Shown here piece by piece: positions 42,881 through 53,064 of a stretch of DNA of 64,000 nucleotides (its first letter is position 1; every line of letters starts with the position of its first letter). The notes beneath the pieces were generated by a model that had not been told where the DNA came from, searched no databases, and saw only the letters and a program-made list of their open reading frames with translations. The DNA is from JAGQPD01 sp020426865 (GTDB taxonomy: Bacteria; Planctomycetota; Planctomycetia; Pirellulales; Pirellulaceae), in the NCBI GenBank assembly GCA_041399065.1, contig JAWKTN010000007.1:248001-312000 (forward strand). The letters run 5' to 3'. Both the position numbers and the translations under genes were made by a program.

Positions 42881-44413
42881 ATGCAAGACGTCTTACGACA
42901 ACTGGCAGAGAAACGGGCGGCCGCTGAGCTGGGCGGCGGACAAAAACGGATCGACTCGCAGCATGCAAAGGGGAAACTCACAGCGCGTGAGCGGATCGAA
43001 TTGCTTCTGGACCCGGGGACGTTCGAAGAGTGGGACATGTTCGTCGAGCACCGTTGTGTCGACTTTGGGATGCGTGAGCAGAGCATCCCTGGTGACGGCG
43101 TGGTCACCGGTTATGGCACGGTCAATGGTCGCGTGGTGTTTGTTTTCAGCCAGGACTTCACGGTCTTTGGAGGTTCGCTGTCGGAAGCGCACGCCGAGAA
43201 GATCTGCAAGATCATGGACCATGCGATGAAAGTCGGCGCGCCGGTCGTGGGACTGAATGACTCGGGGGGCGCTCGCATCCAGGAGGGTGTGGCTTCACTG
43301 GGCGGCTATGCCGAAGTATTCCAGCGCAACGTCTTGGCATCGGGGGTCATTCCGCAGATTTCGTTGATCATGGGCCCGTGTGCTGGCGGCGCCGTCTATT
43401 CGCCTGCGATGACCGACTTCATATTCATGGTCAAAGACACGTCCTACATGTACGTCACTGGCCCAGAGGTCGTCAAGACGGTAACGCACGAGGTTGTCAC
43501 TCACGAGGAGCTTGGGGGGGCGATGACACATTCGACCAAATCGGGTGTTGCCGATCGCGCTTTTGAAGACGATGTCGAAGCGTTGTTGATGGCTCGGCGG
43601 TTGATCAACTACTTGCCGGCCAACAATCGATCGGCGCCACCGCATCGCCCCACCCCGGATCAGATCGACCGAAAGGAACCGTCGTTGGACACTTTGGTGC
43701 CTGACAATCCGACGAAGCCATACGACGTCAAGGAGTTGATCCTGAAGGTGGTGGACGACACCGACTTTTTCGAGATCCAACCCGAACACGCGAAGAACAT
43801 TGTCGTTGGCTTCGCCCGCATGGATGGCTATCCCGTGGGCATTGTCGCCAATCAGCCGCTGGTATTGGCCGGGTGTCTCGATATCCGTTCGGCGATCAAA
43901 GCGGCGCGATTTGTCCGCTTCTGTGATTGTTTTGGCATTCCGATCATCACGTTCGTGGACGTTCCAGGCTTCATGCCGGGGACAGCTCAAGAATATGGCG
44001 GCATCATCAAGCACGGTGCCAAGCTACTGTATGCGTATGCCGAAGCGACGGTCCCGAAGATCACGCTGATCACTCGCAAGGCGTACGGCGGGGCGTACGA
44101 CGTGATGGCATCGAAACATTTGCGGGGCGACGTCAACTTTGCCTGGCCCACCGCGGAGATCGCGGTGATGGGTCCCAAGGGGGCCGTCGAGATCATCTTT
44201 CGCAAAGAGCTGGAAAACCCGGAACGGATCGCCGAGTTGACCGAAGAGTATCGAACGACGTTCGCCAATCCGTTCATCGCTGGCCGACGTGGCTACATCG
44301 ACGACGTTATCATGCCTCGCGAAACTCGCCAGCGCATCTGTCGTTCCTTGGCGATGCTTCGTGACAAGAAACTGGAAAACCCTTGGCGTAAACACGGAAA
44401 TCTCCCCCTGTAG
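42881..44413 (+). CDS. pccB: Propionyl-CoA carboxylase carboxyltransferase (beta) subunit
   Basis: 510 aa, the expected length. Both crotonase-like halves are present. The N-terminal half has D-S-G-G-A-R-I-Q-E-G-V and G-P-C-A-G-G-A-V-Y-S-P-A, and the C-terminal half has G-I-V-A-N-Q-P, D-V-P-G-F-M-P-G and R-K-A-Y-G-G-A-Y-D-V-M. It transfers CO2 from carboxybiotin to propionyl-CoA (or another short acyl-CoA), giving methylmalonyl-CoA, in complex with the alpha subunit encoded next. The start ATG follows a weak ribosome site. A sigma54-type promoter precedes the gene. Confidence 0.93.
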   Translation: MQDVLRQLAEKRAAAELGGGQKRIDSQHAKGKLTARERIELLLDPGTFEEWDMFVEHRCVDFGMREQSIPGDGVVTGYGTVNGRVVFVFSQDFTVFGGSLSEAHAEKICKIMDHAMKVGAPVVGLNDSGGARIQEGVASLGGYAEVFQRNVLASGVIPQISLIMGPCAGGAVYSPAMTDFIFMVKDTSYMYVTGPEVVKTVTHEVVTHEELGGAMTHSTKSGVADRAFEDDVEALLMARRLINYLPANNRSAPPHRPTPDQIDRKEPSLDTLVPDNPTKPYDVKELILKVVDDTDFFEIQPEHAKNIVVGFARMDGYPVGIVANQPLVLAGCLDIRSAIKAARFVRFCDCFGIPIITFVDVPGFMPGTAQEYGGIIKHGAKLLYAYAEATVPKITLITRKAYGGAYDVMASKHLRGDVNFAWPTAEIAVMGPKGAVEIIFRKELENPERIAELTEEYRTTFANPFIAGRRGYIDDVIMPRETRQRICRSLAMLRDKKLENPWRKHGNLPL

Positions 44414-44421
44414 GTCCGAAC

Positions 44422-46406
44422 ATGTTTCAAAAATCTTGATTGCCAATCGCGGCGAGATTGCCTGCCGCGTGATCAAAACAGCGCGGCGGATGGGCATTGG
44501 CACCGTTGCGATTTATTCCGAAGCCGACCGGCACTCACTACACGTCCAGCAGGCGGACGAGGCGATCTGTATCGGACCGCCACCGTCGGCCCAAAGCTAC
44601 CTCGTGATCGACAAGATCGTCGACGCCTGCCGCCAAACTGGCGCCGACGCCGTGCATCCTGGGTACGGTTTCCTGTCTGAGAACGCCACGTTCGCCAAGC
44701 GTTTGGCAGCGGAGGAGATTGCATTTATCGGTCCCCCCACGGGCGCCATCGAAGCCATGGGAGACAAGATCACGTCCAAGCAATTGGCGATTGAGGCCGG
44801 CGTCAATACCATTCCCGGATTCACCGGCGCTCTGGAAAATGCCGAACACGCCGTGGCTGTCGCCAGGGAAGTCGGCTATCCGGTGATGCTCAAGGCTACC
44901 GCCGGCGGCGGCGGCAAGGGGATGCGCGTCGTCTACAACGACGACGAATGTCGCAACGGCTTTGCCCGTGCGTCCAGTGAAGCACGCTCTTCCTTCGGTG
45001 ACGATCGTGTGTTCCTTGAAAAGTACATCGAGCAACCACGGCACATCGAAATTCAGATCCTCGCCGATCGCCACGGTCACGTCTTGTATTTGCACGAACG
45101 CGAATGCTCGCTGCAACGACGACATCAGAAGGTGATCGAAGAAGCACCGTCGCCGGCCATCGACAATCTCGTACGGCTGGAAATGGGACGCCAGGCCGTC
45201 GCGCTGGCTCGCGCCGTCAACTACGAATCGGCCGGCACCGTCGAATTCATCGCCGACCAGGAACGTAATTTCTACTTTCTGGAAATGAACACCCGATTAC
45301 AGGTCGAACACCCGGTCACTGAGTTCGTCACTGGCCTCGATCTGGTGGAATGGATGATCCGAGTCGCCGCCGGCCAACCGCTCGCATTTACCCAAGCCGA
45401 TGTGGAAATGCGCGGTTCGTCCATCGAAGCTCGGATCTACGCCGAGGATCCGTTTCGTAACTTCCTCCCATCCATCGGTCGCATCGTCCGCTACCAGCCG
45501 CCGGACGAATCCGATTCCGTCCGCGTCGATTCCGGCGTCTACGAAGGGGGCGAAGTCTCCATGTATTACGACCCCCTAATGGCGAAACTCATCACGTTCG
45601 GCGCCACTCGTGAAGGCGCGATCGCGCACATGCGCGACGCACTGAACGAATTCTATATCCGTGGAGTGACTCACAATATCAGCTTCCTCGCCGCCCTTCT
45701 CGATCATAGCCGCTTTCGCGAAGGGCACCTCAGCACGAATCTGATTGCCGAAGAATATCCCAACGGATTTCATCCCTCTGACATCGTCCACGATGCCCCC
45801 GCTCTTCTCATCGCCGTCGCCTCGTCCATTCATCGGCGGTATATGGACCGCGCCGCTCAAATCAGCGGTCAACTGGCGGGCTACGAACGAATTGTCCACG
45901 ACGATTGGGTCGTTATTATGCACGGCGTTCGCCATGCCGTACACGTGGTTCCCGTCGCAGCTGGACACGAAGTAACCTACGGCAGTGAGAAATACGTGGT
46001 GCTTAGTGACTGGCAATTTGGCCAACCACTGTTTCGTGGCACCGTCAATGGAAATAGCGTTTGCCTGCAAGTCGAACGACGCAACCTGTTCTACCGAATC
46101 GATCATTGGGGCGCCCAGGTCGACCTGCGAGTCCTCACGGCGCGCGCCGCGGAACTACTCGATTGCATGCCCGAAAAGCAACCCGCCGACACGTCCAAAA
46201 TGATCCTCTCCCCCATGCCTGGCATTGTCACCAGCCTGGCCGTAACGGCCGGCCACAAAGTCAATGCCGGACAGGAACTGGCCGTCATCGAAGCCATGAA
46301 GATGGAAAACGTACTACGCGCCGAACGTGACGCGACCGTCGCAAAGGTACTGGTCAGCATCGGCGATACGCTGGCTGTAGATCAGACCATCATGGAATTC
46401 GAATAA
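44422..46406 (+). CDS. pccA: Acyl-CoA/propionyl-CoA carboxylase alpha subunit (biotin carboxylase + BCCP), start disrupted
   Basis: About 660 aa. K-I-L-I-A-N-R-G-E-I-A-C-R-V opens the biotin carboxylase domain. The ATP-grasp glycine loop (A-G-G-G-G-K-G-M-R), E-x-x-T-R-L-Q-V-E-H-P and the C-terminal biotinyl site E-A-M-K-M-E-N are all intact. The ATG at 44422 has a plausible ribosome site but reads M-F-Q-K-S-stop. With one more A in the A5 run at 44429-44433 it would read M-F-Q-K-I-L-I-A-N-R-G, the family's standard start. As written, the frame could only begin at GTG 44289 or 44361 inside pccB, or TTG 44436. So this is a frameshift, a sequencing error, or an unusual start. Confidence 0.85.
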
Positions 46407-46437
46407 CCCACCTGGCCAGACGAACCGTCTTCACTCC

Positions 46438-46920
46438 TTACGCTTCCGCACCCGGCGCGGAAATGTGAATCGATATGTACGCGGGCTCACCCATGCGTTG
46501 GATCAGATCCATTTGCAGTTCCAGCCACGCCATGTGCTGTTCTTCGTCGAGAACGATCTTCTCAAAGAGCATCCGCGAACCAATATCCCCTTCCTCGCCC
46601 GCCTCACTCGCAGCCTTCGTATAGAACTCGATTGCCGCTCGTTCATCGTCCAAATCCGACTGGAACATCTCCGCCAGTGATGACGCCTGCACGGGGGATT
46701 TTTCCAGGGCCAGCTGCGGAGTCCCTTTGAGAAACAAGATCCTTGCCAGAAACTCGTCGGAATGCCCGATCTCTTCCGTCATTTCCGCTCGCATTTTCGT
46801 TGCCAATCGATCCATCCCCCAATCGGTCAGAACGCCGGCGTGCAATTGATATTGGTGCTGAGCAGTCAACTCCATCGACAACGCGGACTGTAAATTCGCA
46901 AGAGTTTTTTCATGTTTCAT
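46438..46920 (-). CDS. bfr: Bacterioferritin-like ferritin lacking the haem methionine
   Basis: 160 aa, four-helix ferritin. The ferroxidase ligands align as E17, E50, H53, E93, E126 and H129. The R-I-L-F-L-K-G-T-P stretch is typical of bacterioferritin. The position of the haem-ligating methionine (Met52 in E. coli Bfr, in the sequence E-M-x-H) is isoleucine 51 here (E-I-G-H), so a haem-free or differently bound form is expected. It stores iron as a 24-mer and protects against iron-driven damage. AAGGAG lies before the ATG. The tandem 13-mers at 46978-47029 lie in its probable promoter. Confidence 0.88.
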   Translation of the reverse strand: MKHEKTLANLQSALSMELTAQHQYQLHAGVLTDWGMDRLATKMRAEMTEEIGHSDEFLARILFLKGTPQLALEKSPVQASSLAEMFQSDLDDERAAIEFYTKAASEAGEEGDIGSRMLFEKIVLDEEQHMAWLELQMDLIQRMGEPAYISIHISAPGAEA

Positions 46921-46977
46921 CGACGAAATCTCCTTGTTCGGCCGGCGACGGAAGAAGAATTGCCGCCGGTTGTTGTG

Positions 46978-47029
46978 TAAATTCGGTGGGCAAATTCGCT
47001 ATGCAAATTCGCTATGCAAATTTGTTGTG
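46978..47029. repeat. Four tandem 13-bp repeats upstream of bfr
   Basis: TAAATTCGGTGGG, CAAATTCGCTATG (twice) and CAAATTTGTTGTG are four consecutive 13-mers sharing AAATTYG. They sit 58-109 bp before the bfr start in the otherwise empty 307-bp gap 46921-47227. They could be protein-binding sites, but no known operator is recognised. Confidence 0.7.
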
Positions 47030-47227
47030 CGGATGATCGCGACGCGATCCACAACATGTAGGATACACAAGCAACTGGCCGTCGACGACCGGGGCGCCTT
47101 GACTGGGAGGCCCACCCCAAACCTGGTCTGTCAACAGGTCACAATGAAGCCCATATTGGCGTGTGGTCCGTGCTGCGCATGCGCCGCCCGTTCGGTTTCC
47201 CCCCTCGCCCCGGAGTTTTCCAATCGC

Positions 47228-48235
47228 TCAGCGGTCCTGCAAGAAGACCCGTAGGATCTCCCGCGCAGCGATTTCCGCGGGCATCGTACCAGCCAACACC
47301 TGCGACTCAATATCATCTCTGATCGCAGCGACCCCCGAGTGCTCTTGGATGGCCAATCGCAATTGTTGATCGACCAATGACCATAACCAACGGAGGTTTT
47401 GCTTGCGACGCTTCTTTTCCAATTCTCCGGTCAACTGCAAATCCTTGAAGATGAGTTGCACCGCATCCCACACCCCGTCGACACCACGGTTCTGAAGCGC
47501 GCTGCACGTGAGGATCCGGGGCAGTTTCTTCTGATCACGTCCCGCGAGAGATTCTATCGCTTGTTGGTATTGATGCGCCGCGACCTCCGCTTGCTTCTGC
47601 ATCGGTCCATCGGCCTTGTTCACGGCAATAACATCCGCCAACTCGATCAGTCCCCGTTTGATTCCTTGCAATTCATCCCCGGCACCGGGCAACAATAGTG
47701 CCACAAAGACGTCCGTCATCTCGGCAACCATGGTTTCCGATTGTCCGACACCCACGGTTTCGACCAACACTACGTCAAAACCGGCGGCCTCACATACCAA
47801 CATGGTCTCTCGCGTCTTGCTGGCCACTCCTCCCAAGGTCCCCGCGTTTGGTGAGGGGCGAATGTATGCATTCGGTTCGATCGATAACTGGGCCATGCGA
47901 GTTTTGTCGCCCAAAATACTCCCGCCACTAATGCCGCTGGACGGGTCGACCGCCAACACGGCCACTCGATGCCCCTCCCGAATCAGCTTCATCCCCAACG
48001 CTTCGACAAACGTGCTTTTGCCGACGCCCGGTGCACCCGTAATCCCCACACGAATCGCCTTGCCGGCCAAGGGCATCAGCCGAGTCAGCAGCTGTTCGGC
48101 CAGTTGCTTGTGACGGGGCAAACGAGATTCGATCAAGGTCAATGCTCGAGCCAGCACTGCGACGTTCCCGCCGCGAACTCCTTGATCGTATTCGTCGAGC
48201 GACAATTCTCGACGACGTGGCGGTTTCGCTGACAT
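47228..48235 (-). CDS. meaB: Methylmalonyl-CoA mutase-associated GTPase MeaB
   Basis: 335 aa. G-I-T-G-A-P-G-V-G-K-S-T-F is the P-loop, A-V-D-P-S-S-G the switch region, V-E-T-V-G-V-G-Q-S-E-T the MeaB/ArgK signature, and N-K-A-D the guanine-specificity motif. MeaB is a G3E P-loop GTPase that guards and reloads adenosylcobalamin in methylmalonyl-CoA mutase. It follows mutB by 10 bp and is the last gene of the pha/transcarboxylase/mutase cluster. Confidence 0.95.
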   Translation of the reverse strand: MSAKPPRRRELSLDEYDQGVRGGNVAVLARALTLIESRLPRHKQLAEQLLTRLMPLAGKAIRVGITGAPGVGKSTFVEALGMKLIREGHRVAVLAVDPSSGISGGSILGDKTRMAQLSIEPNAYIRPSPNAGTLGGVASKTRETMLVCEAAGFDVVLVETVGVGQSETMVAEMTDVFVALLLPGAGDELQGIKRGLIELADVIAVNKADGPMQKQAEVAAHQYQQAIESLAGRDQKKLPRILTCSALQNRGVDGVWDAVQLIFKDLQLTGELEKKRRKQNLRWLWSLVDQQLRLAIQEHSGVAAIRDDIESQVLAGTMPAEIAAREILRVFLQDR

Positions 48236-48245
48236 GGTGCGAGTT

Positions 48246-50423
48246 CTATTCCAGGCCGATTCGTCGGTTGAGGCTAGTGAGCAACTGCTTCGCCGCCACT
48301 CCGATCACGGTCCCGGGACCAAACACGGCGGCCGCACCGGCCTGATATAGTGCATCATAATCTTCCGGTGGAATCACACCACCAGCCACAATCATGATGT
48401 CCTCGCGACCCAATTTTTTCAATTCGTCACGCAATTCTGGCACGAGCGTCAAGTGCCCGGCCGCCAAGGAACTGACGCCCACGATATGCACGTCATTTTC
48501 CACCGCTTGCTTGGCGGTTTCGGCCGGGGTGCGGAAGAGCGGGCCAATATCGACGTCGAACCCCAAATCGGCCAAGGCCGTGGCGATGACCTTCTGACCA
48601 CGATCATGGCCGTCCTGTCCCATCTTGGCGACCATAATCCGGGGCCGTCGACCTTCCTTCTTGGCAAACTGGTCGACCAGCTCGCGTACTTCGTCGGTCA
48701 CTCCGTCCGCTCCTCCCAGTTCCGCCGCATAGACACCGCGCACGGATCGCACTGGCGCTTCGTATCGACCGTAGACACTTTCCAGTGCCGAACTGATCTC
48801 ACCCACCGTCGCGCGTGATCGGGCGGCGGCGACGGCCAGGTCAAGCAGATTTCCCGAACCGTTTTCAGCGGCACTCGTGAGTGCCTTCAGCGCGTCATTC
48901 ACAGCCTGCGGATCGCGATCGGCCTTCAACGCCTTTAGACTGGCGATCTGTGCTTCACGTACCGCCGAATTGTCGACATGCAACACCTTGACGTCTTCCG
49001 CCTGCGTCGGCCGGTAGCGATTGACGCCAATCACGACCTGCTGACCAGAATCGATACGGGCCTGAGTTCTCGCGGCGGCTTCCTCGATCCGCATCTTCGG
49101 AATGCCCGCCTGAATGGCGGCAGTCATGCCGCCATGCTCTTCGACTTCCAAGATGTGCTGCCACGCCCGTTGAGCTAATTCGTGGGTCAGTCGCTCCAAA
49201 TAATAGCTGCCACCCCACGGATCGACCACTCGACACGTGTCCGTCTCTTGCTGCAGGAATAACTGCGTATTCCGGGCGATGCGAGCCGAGAAATCTGTCG
49301 GCAGGGCGAGCGCTTCATCCAACGCGTTGGTGTGCAACGATTGGGTATGTCCATGAGCCGCAGCCATGGCCTCCAGGCAGGTTCGCACAACGTTGTTAAA
49401 GACATCCTGAGCCGTCAAGCTCCAGCCGCTCGTCTGGCTATGTGCCCGCAGCGAGAGGCTCTTCGGATTCTTCGGCGCGAACTGCTGGATCATCTTGGCC
49501 CAGATCATCCGAGCCGCACGCAACTTCGCTACCTCCATGAAATAATTCATGCCAATGCCCCAAAAGAACGACAATCGCGGGCAAAATGCGTCCACCTCCA
49601 GTCCCGCTTGCCGCCCCGTCCGCACATACTCCAAACCGTCGGCCAGCGTATATGCCAATTCCAAGTCAGCCGTAGCGCCCGCTTCCTGCATGTGATAGCC
49701 GCTAATACTGATGCTGTTGAATTTCGGCATTCGCTGACTCGTATAGGCGAAAATGTCAGCGATGATCCGGATGCTCGGTTCGGGCGGATAGATATACGTG
49801 TTCCGCACCATGAACTCTTTCAGAATATCATTCTGAATCGTCCCCGCCAGCTTCTCGGGCGCCACACCCTGTTCTTCGGCAGCCACGATATACAGCGCCA
49901 TGATCGGCAATACCGCTCCGTTCATCGTCATCGAAACGCTCATGCGGTCCAACGGAATTCCGTCGAATAAGGTCCGCATGTCGAGAATACTGTCGATGGC
50001 AACGCCGGCCATCCCCACATCTCCGGACACACGGGGATGATCGGAATCGTAACCGCGATGAGTCGCTAGATCGAAGGCGATGCTCAGCCCCATTTGGCCT
50101 GCTGACAAATTGCGACGGTAAAACGCGTTGGAATCCTTGGCAGTGGAGAAGCCCGCATATTGACGCACTGTCCACGGTCGCAACACATACATGGTGGCGT
50201 ACGGACCGCGCAAGAACGGTGGAATGCCGGGCATCGTGTCGAGGTGATCCAACTGCTCGAGATCTTCCGCCGAATAAACCGGTTTGACCGGGATCTGCTC
50301 GGGAGTTTGCCACAGCAACTCATCCCCCAACGTAGGTACGCTGCGTTGCCATTCCGTCACACCGGAAGGCAACTCATTCGGGTCGCGAAGTGGCAAGTCT
50401 GCAAAATTGGGCAGGGTCTTCAT
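48246..50423 (-). CDS. mutB: Methylmalonyl-CoA mutase large (alpha) subunit
   Basis: 725 aa. The TIM barrel starts with T-M-Y-V-L-R-P-W-T-V-R-Q-Y-A-G-F-S-T-A, the substrate-binding region of MutB. The C-terminal cobalamin domain has K-M-G-Q-D-G-H-D-R-G around residue 604, containing the D-x-H-x-x-G motif whose histidine ligates cobalt, and later G-G-V-I-P-P-E-D-Y. It interconverts succinyl-CoA and (R)-methylmalonyl-CoA with adenosylcobalamin. Its start overlaps the mutA stop (ATGA). Confidence 0.96.
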   Translation of the reverse strand: MKTLPNFADLPLRDPNELPSGVTEWQRSVPTLGDELLWQTPEQIPVKPVYSAEDLEQLDHLDTMPGIPPFLRGPYATMYVLRPWTVRQYAGFSTAKDSNAFYRRNLSAGQMGLSIAFDLATHRGYDSDHPRVSGDVGMAGVAIDSILDMRTLFDGIPLDRMSVSMTMNGAVLPIMALYIVAAEEQGVAPEKLAGTIQNDILKEFMVRNTYIYPPEPSIRIIADIFAYTSQRMPKFNSISISGYHMQEAGATADLELAYTLADGLEYVRTGRQAGLEVDAFCPRLSFFWGIGMNYFMEVAKLRAARMIWAKMIQQFAPKNPKSLSLRAHSQTSGWSLTAQDVFNNVVRTCLEAMAAAHGHTQSLHTNALDEALALPTDFSARIARNTQLFLQQETDTCRVVDPWGGSYYLERLTHELAQRAWQHILEVEEHGGMTAAIQAGIPKMRIEEAAARTQARIDSGQQVVIGVNRYRPTQAEDVKVLHVDNSAVREAQIASLKALKADRDPQAVNDALKALTSAAENGSGNLLDLAVAAARSRATVGEISSALESVYGRYEAPVRSVRGVYAAELGGADGVTDEVRELVDQFAKKEGRRPRIMVAKMGQDGHDRGQKVIATALADLGFDVDIGPLFRTPAETAKQAVENDVHIVGVSSLAAGHLTLVPELRDELKKLGREDIMIVAGGVIPPEDYDALYQAGAAAVFGPGTVIGVAAKQLLTSLNRRIGLE

Positions 50424-52549
50424 GCGACGACAATTCCTTCCTCTCGCAACAAAGAGCGCAACGTATCGAGAACGTCACACTTGATAAAAATGAATCGATC
50501 GACTCCAGCCGTTCGCCAGGCGTCCTCGTTCGCGCCGGGATTACCAGCCAGGACAACGGTCCGCGCCCCAGCACCTTTCAGCGCCGCGGTCGCCGACGGT
50601 ACGAAATCGGGATACAGCTTGTCCGATGAACAAATCACGGCAATCTTGGCTGCCGACTGCTGAAGGGCTTGTGCGGCATCATCGGGATTGGCAAAACCGT
50701 CGTTGGTAATGACTTCGAATCCACCAGCCTCGAAAAAATTCTTGGCGTAGGTGGCGCGTGCAGTATGGTGGGCGATCGGCCCCAAATTCGCCAGAAAAAC
50801 TCTCGGTCGCTGGCCGGATTTTGCCAACCACGCGTCACTGGCATCTCGCAGTTCCTCGAATGGTTCGGCAAAACTGTGAGCCTCCAGCGGGCGCGTCGTC
50901 GCTTGCTGGCCACTGCGAAACTGCAGCAGCCCGGCCAATTGTCCGAGGGTCGCTCCAGCTGCCGCAGCCGCTATGCAATGGTCAACTCGCTGATTGGCTG
51001 TCGAGGCATTATTGACCGAAGCGGCAGTCAGTTCCGGCAATTCCACGCGCTGGTTCATGACTCGGTCACGGCTCTTGGACCACAGGGCTTTTCCATCGAG
51101 CACGGCGGGCCCGACTTTTTCTTCTGTTACATTGGGAAACTCACTGACGCCGGTGATTGGTTCCTTTCGCCGGGCAATATCCTTGGCCCGTGGCGCAAAC
51201 GCGGCGTCGATCTGTTCGGCGACCCAGCCGCTCGTCAGAGCTTTCGCCATGCCGCCCATTTTTTCGACCTGTTGAAAGATCTGCCAAGCCCCGTCGGCCA
51301 ACTGTTCCGTCCAGTTGTCCAAAAACCAACTGCCACCAGCCGGATCGATAACCCGATGCAGATGCGATTCCTCCTGCAGGATCAACGCTGTATTTCTGGC
51401 GACCCTGCGCCCTAGTGAACCTGGAACACCCAAGGCTGCGTCGAACGGCACTGACGTTATCGCGTCTGCACCAGCAACTCCAGCCGCAAACACAGCGGTT
51501 GTGTTTCTCAGCATGTTCACATAGGGGTCACGCTGCGTGAGGACTCGTCGACTACAGCGCGTATGTATCGACATTGTGGCTGCTGTCGGCGAACCGCCGC
51601 ACACGGATACGATTCGCCCCCACAATCGTCTGGCCGCCCGCAACTTCGCGATTACGAGAAAATGATGCGTCCCTACGCTCATCGTAAACGCGATTTGCCG
51701 TGCCGCCTTGTCAATCGGCACGCCACCCGTCATCATCGCGCGCAAATATTCGACACCTGTGGCGATTGCAAAGGCCAGATCTTGCACCGCCGTTGACCCA
51801 GCCTGATGGTAGGCGGACGTATCGACTCCCACCGCCGTCACTTTTGGATAATTCATCGACACCCAAGCGGCGAGCTCAACCAACTGACCGATGGACTCGT
51901 CCAAAGACACGGGCAATGCACCGACATCGGCTAGGGTCCCCAGCGGATCGGCGTTGAAGGCAGCGCGGATTTTCTCGGCCGGCAGCGCCAATTGTTTCCA
52001 AAGGGCAATCAACTGAGCGGCAACCGGCAAGAACGCGGCTCCGGCTCCGATGGCCACGCCCACGCGGTCGAGCGGTAGACCGTCCAACAACAGGCGCCAG
52101 TCGTCAAGATGGTAGGCGGCGATGCCAGTCCGATCGCCGGTCGCCGCGGATCGGTCGCGCTGGTCGGGGTCGAGCCCACTGGCGGCGGTTGGTGCCAGTG
52201 GAAGCAACAGCGACGTCACACCACCCTCCCAATCCTCCCTGATCTCGCGATGGGCGACGTCCAGATCCGGATGACAGAATTCCTGCCTCAAATCCCATCC
52301 GGTCTCCACGGCCCCTAATGGGCTGGAACCGCGTACAAAGGGTGTCAAGCCGGGCATCCCCAGAGCGTTGCTTGATGGCAAGGCATCCTGGCGACAATAG
52401 ACGGGCTGGAGATCGATCCCTTCATAAGTATGGGTCACCAGCCGCTGTTCAAAGGAAGCCCCCTTGAGATCTTCTTCGACGAGCTTCCGCCAGGACTCGG
52501 GTTTCGCCGACTCAAATGTGTCGGCGATTGTAAAGCGTTGTGTGGCCAT
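50420..52549 (-). CDS. mutA: Methylmalonyl-CoA mutase small (beta) subunit
   Basis: 709 aa. It aligns with MutB over the barrel but lacks cobalamin ligation: the matching C-terminal stretch reads L-G-P-I-A-H-H-T-A-R-A-T instead of D-x-H-x-x-G. That is the normal state of the structural small subunit. A GGAG site precedes its ATG. The 4-bp overlap with mutB ensures equal synthesis of both subunits. Confidence 0.94.
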   Translation of the reverse strand: MATQRFTIADTFESAKPESWRKLVEEDLKGASFEQRLVTHTYEGIDLQPVYCRQDALPSSNALGMPGLTPFVRGSSPLGAVETGWDLRQEFCHPDLDVAHREIREDWEGGVTSLLLPLAPTAASGLDPDQRDRSAATGDRTGIAAYHLDDWRLLLDGLPLDRVGVAIGAGAAFLPVAAQLIALWKQLALPAEKIRAAFNADPLGTLADVGALPVSLDESIGQLVELAAWVSMNYPKVTAVGVDTSAYHQAGSTAVQDLAFAIATGVEYLRAMMTGGVPIDKAARQIAFTMSVGTHHFLVIAKLRAARRLWGRIVSVCGGSPTAATMSIHTRCSRRVLTQRDPYVNMLRNTTAVFAAGVAGADAITSVPFDAALGVPGSLGRRVARNTALILQEESHLHRVIDPAGGSWFLDNWTEQLADGAWQIFQQVEKMGGMAKALTSGWVAEQIDAAFAPRAKDIARRKEPITGVSEFPNVTEEKVGPAVLDGKALWSKSRDRVMNQRVELPELTAASVNNASTANQRVDHCIAAAAAGATLGQLAGLLQFRSGQQATTRPLEAHSFAEPFEELRDASDAWLAKSGQRPRVFLANLGPIAHHTARATYAKNFFEAGGFEVITNDGFANPDDAAQALQQSAAKIAVICSSDKLYPDFVPSATAALKGAGARTVVLAGNPGANEDAWRTAGVDRFIFIKCDVLDTLRSLLREEGIVVA

Positions 52550-52638
52550 TCGTCAACTCCATAAATCCAACGGCATTGTCGCGCAATACCTTCCCATCAC
52601 GAACCAAGGGGCGCTTCCGTGTCCTGCGGTCATGCACT

Positions 52639-53052
52639 TTAGCCGCAGGGTAGCTGACACAGTTCAGTCAGTACACCATGACTACTTTTCGGGTGCAGGA
52701 AGGCGATTTGCATGTGATGTGCGCCGGGGCGCGGAGTCGCATCGATCATGCGGATACCGGATTCCTGCAACTCCTTGATGCGCGATTGTATATCGTCGAC
52801 CGTGAAGGCGAGATGATGCAGACCTTCGCCCCGCTTATCGAGAAACGCTTGCACGGTACTGCTGGGATCGGTCGGTTCGAGCAATTCCAATCGCACGTCG
52901 TTGATGCGAAAGAACGCCACCCGCACCTTCTGACTCGGTACATCTTCGATCCCCTCAAATACGGCGCCCAAATGTCCTTCGTAGAATTCCCGCTGGGCAT
53001 CGATACTCTTGACAGCGATTCCTACGTGATTGAGCGACTTCACCGCTTGCAT
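52639..53052 (-). CDS. mce: Methylmalonyl-CoA epimerase
   Basis: 137 aa, a single vicinal-oxygen-chelate unit. L-N-H-V-G-I-A-V supplies the first metal histidine (H9). R-L-E-L-L-E-P, L-H-H-L-A-F-T-V-D-D-I and the C-terminal E-L-C-Q supply the other ligand regions. It converts (S)- to (R)-methylmalonyl-CoA, linking carboxylase or transcarboxylase products with the mutase. It lies 12 bp after the biotin carrier gene and 89 bp before mutA. Confidence 0.94.
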   Translation of the reverse strand: MQAVKSLNHVGIAVKSIDAQREFYEGHLGAVFEGIEDVPSQKVRVAFFRINDVRLELLEPTDPSSTVQAFLDKRGEGLHHLAFTVDDIQSRIKELQESGIRMIDATPRPGAHHMQIAFLHPKSSHGVLTELCQLPCG

Positions 53053-53064
53053 CGTCGTTTTCTC

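Noticed and set aside
52550..52638. Cobalamin riboswitch ahead of mutA/mutB
   Set aside because: The gap is only 89 bp and holds no B12-box; the genes appear to be inside a longer transcript.
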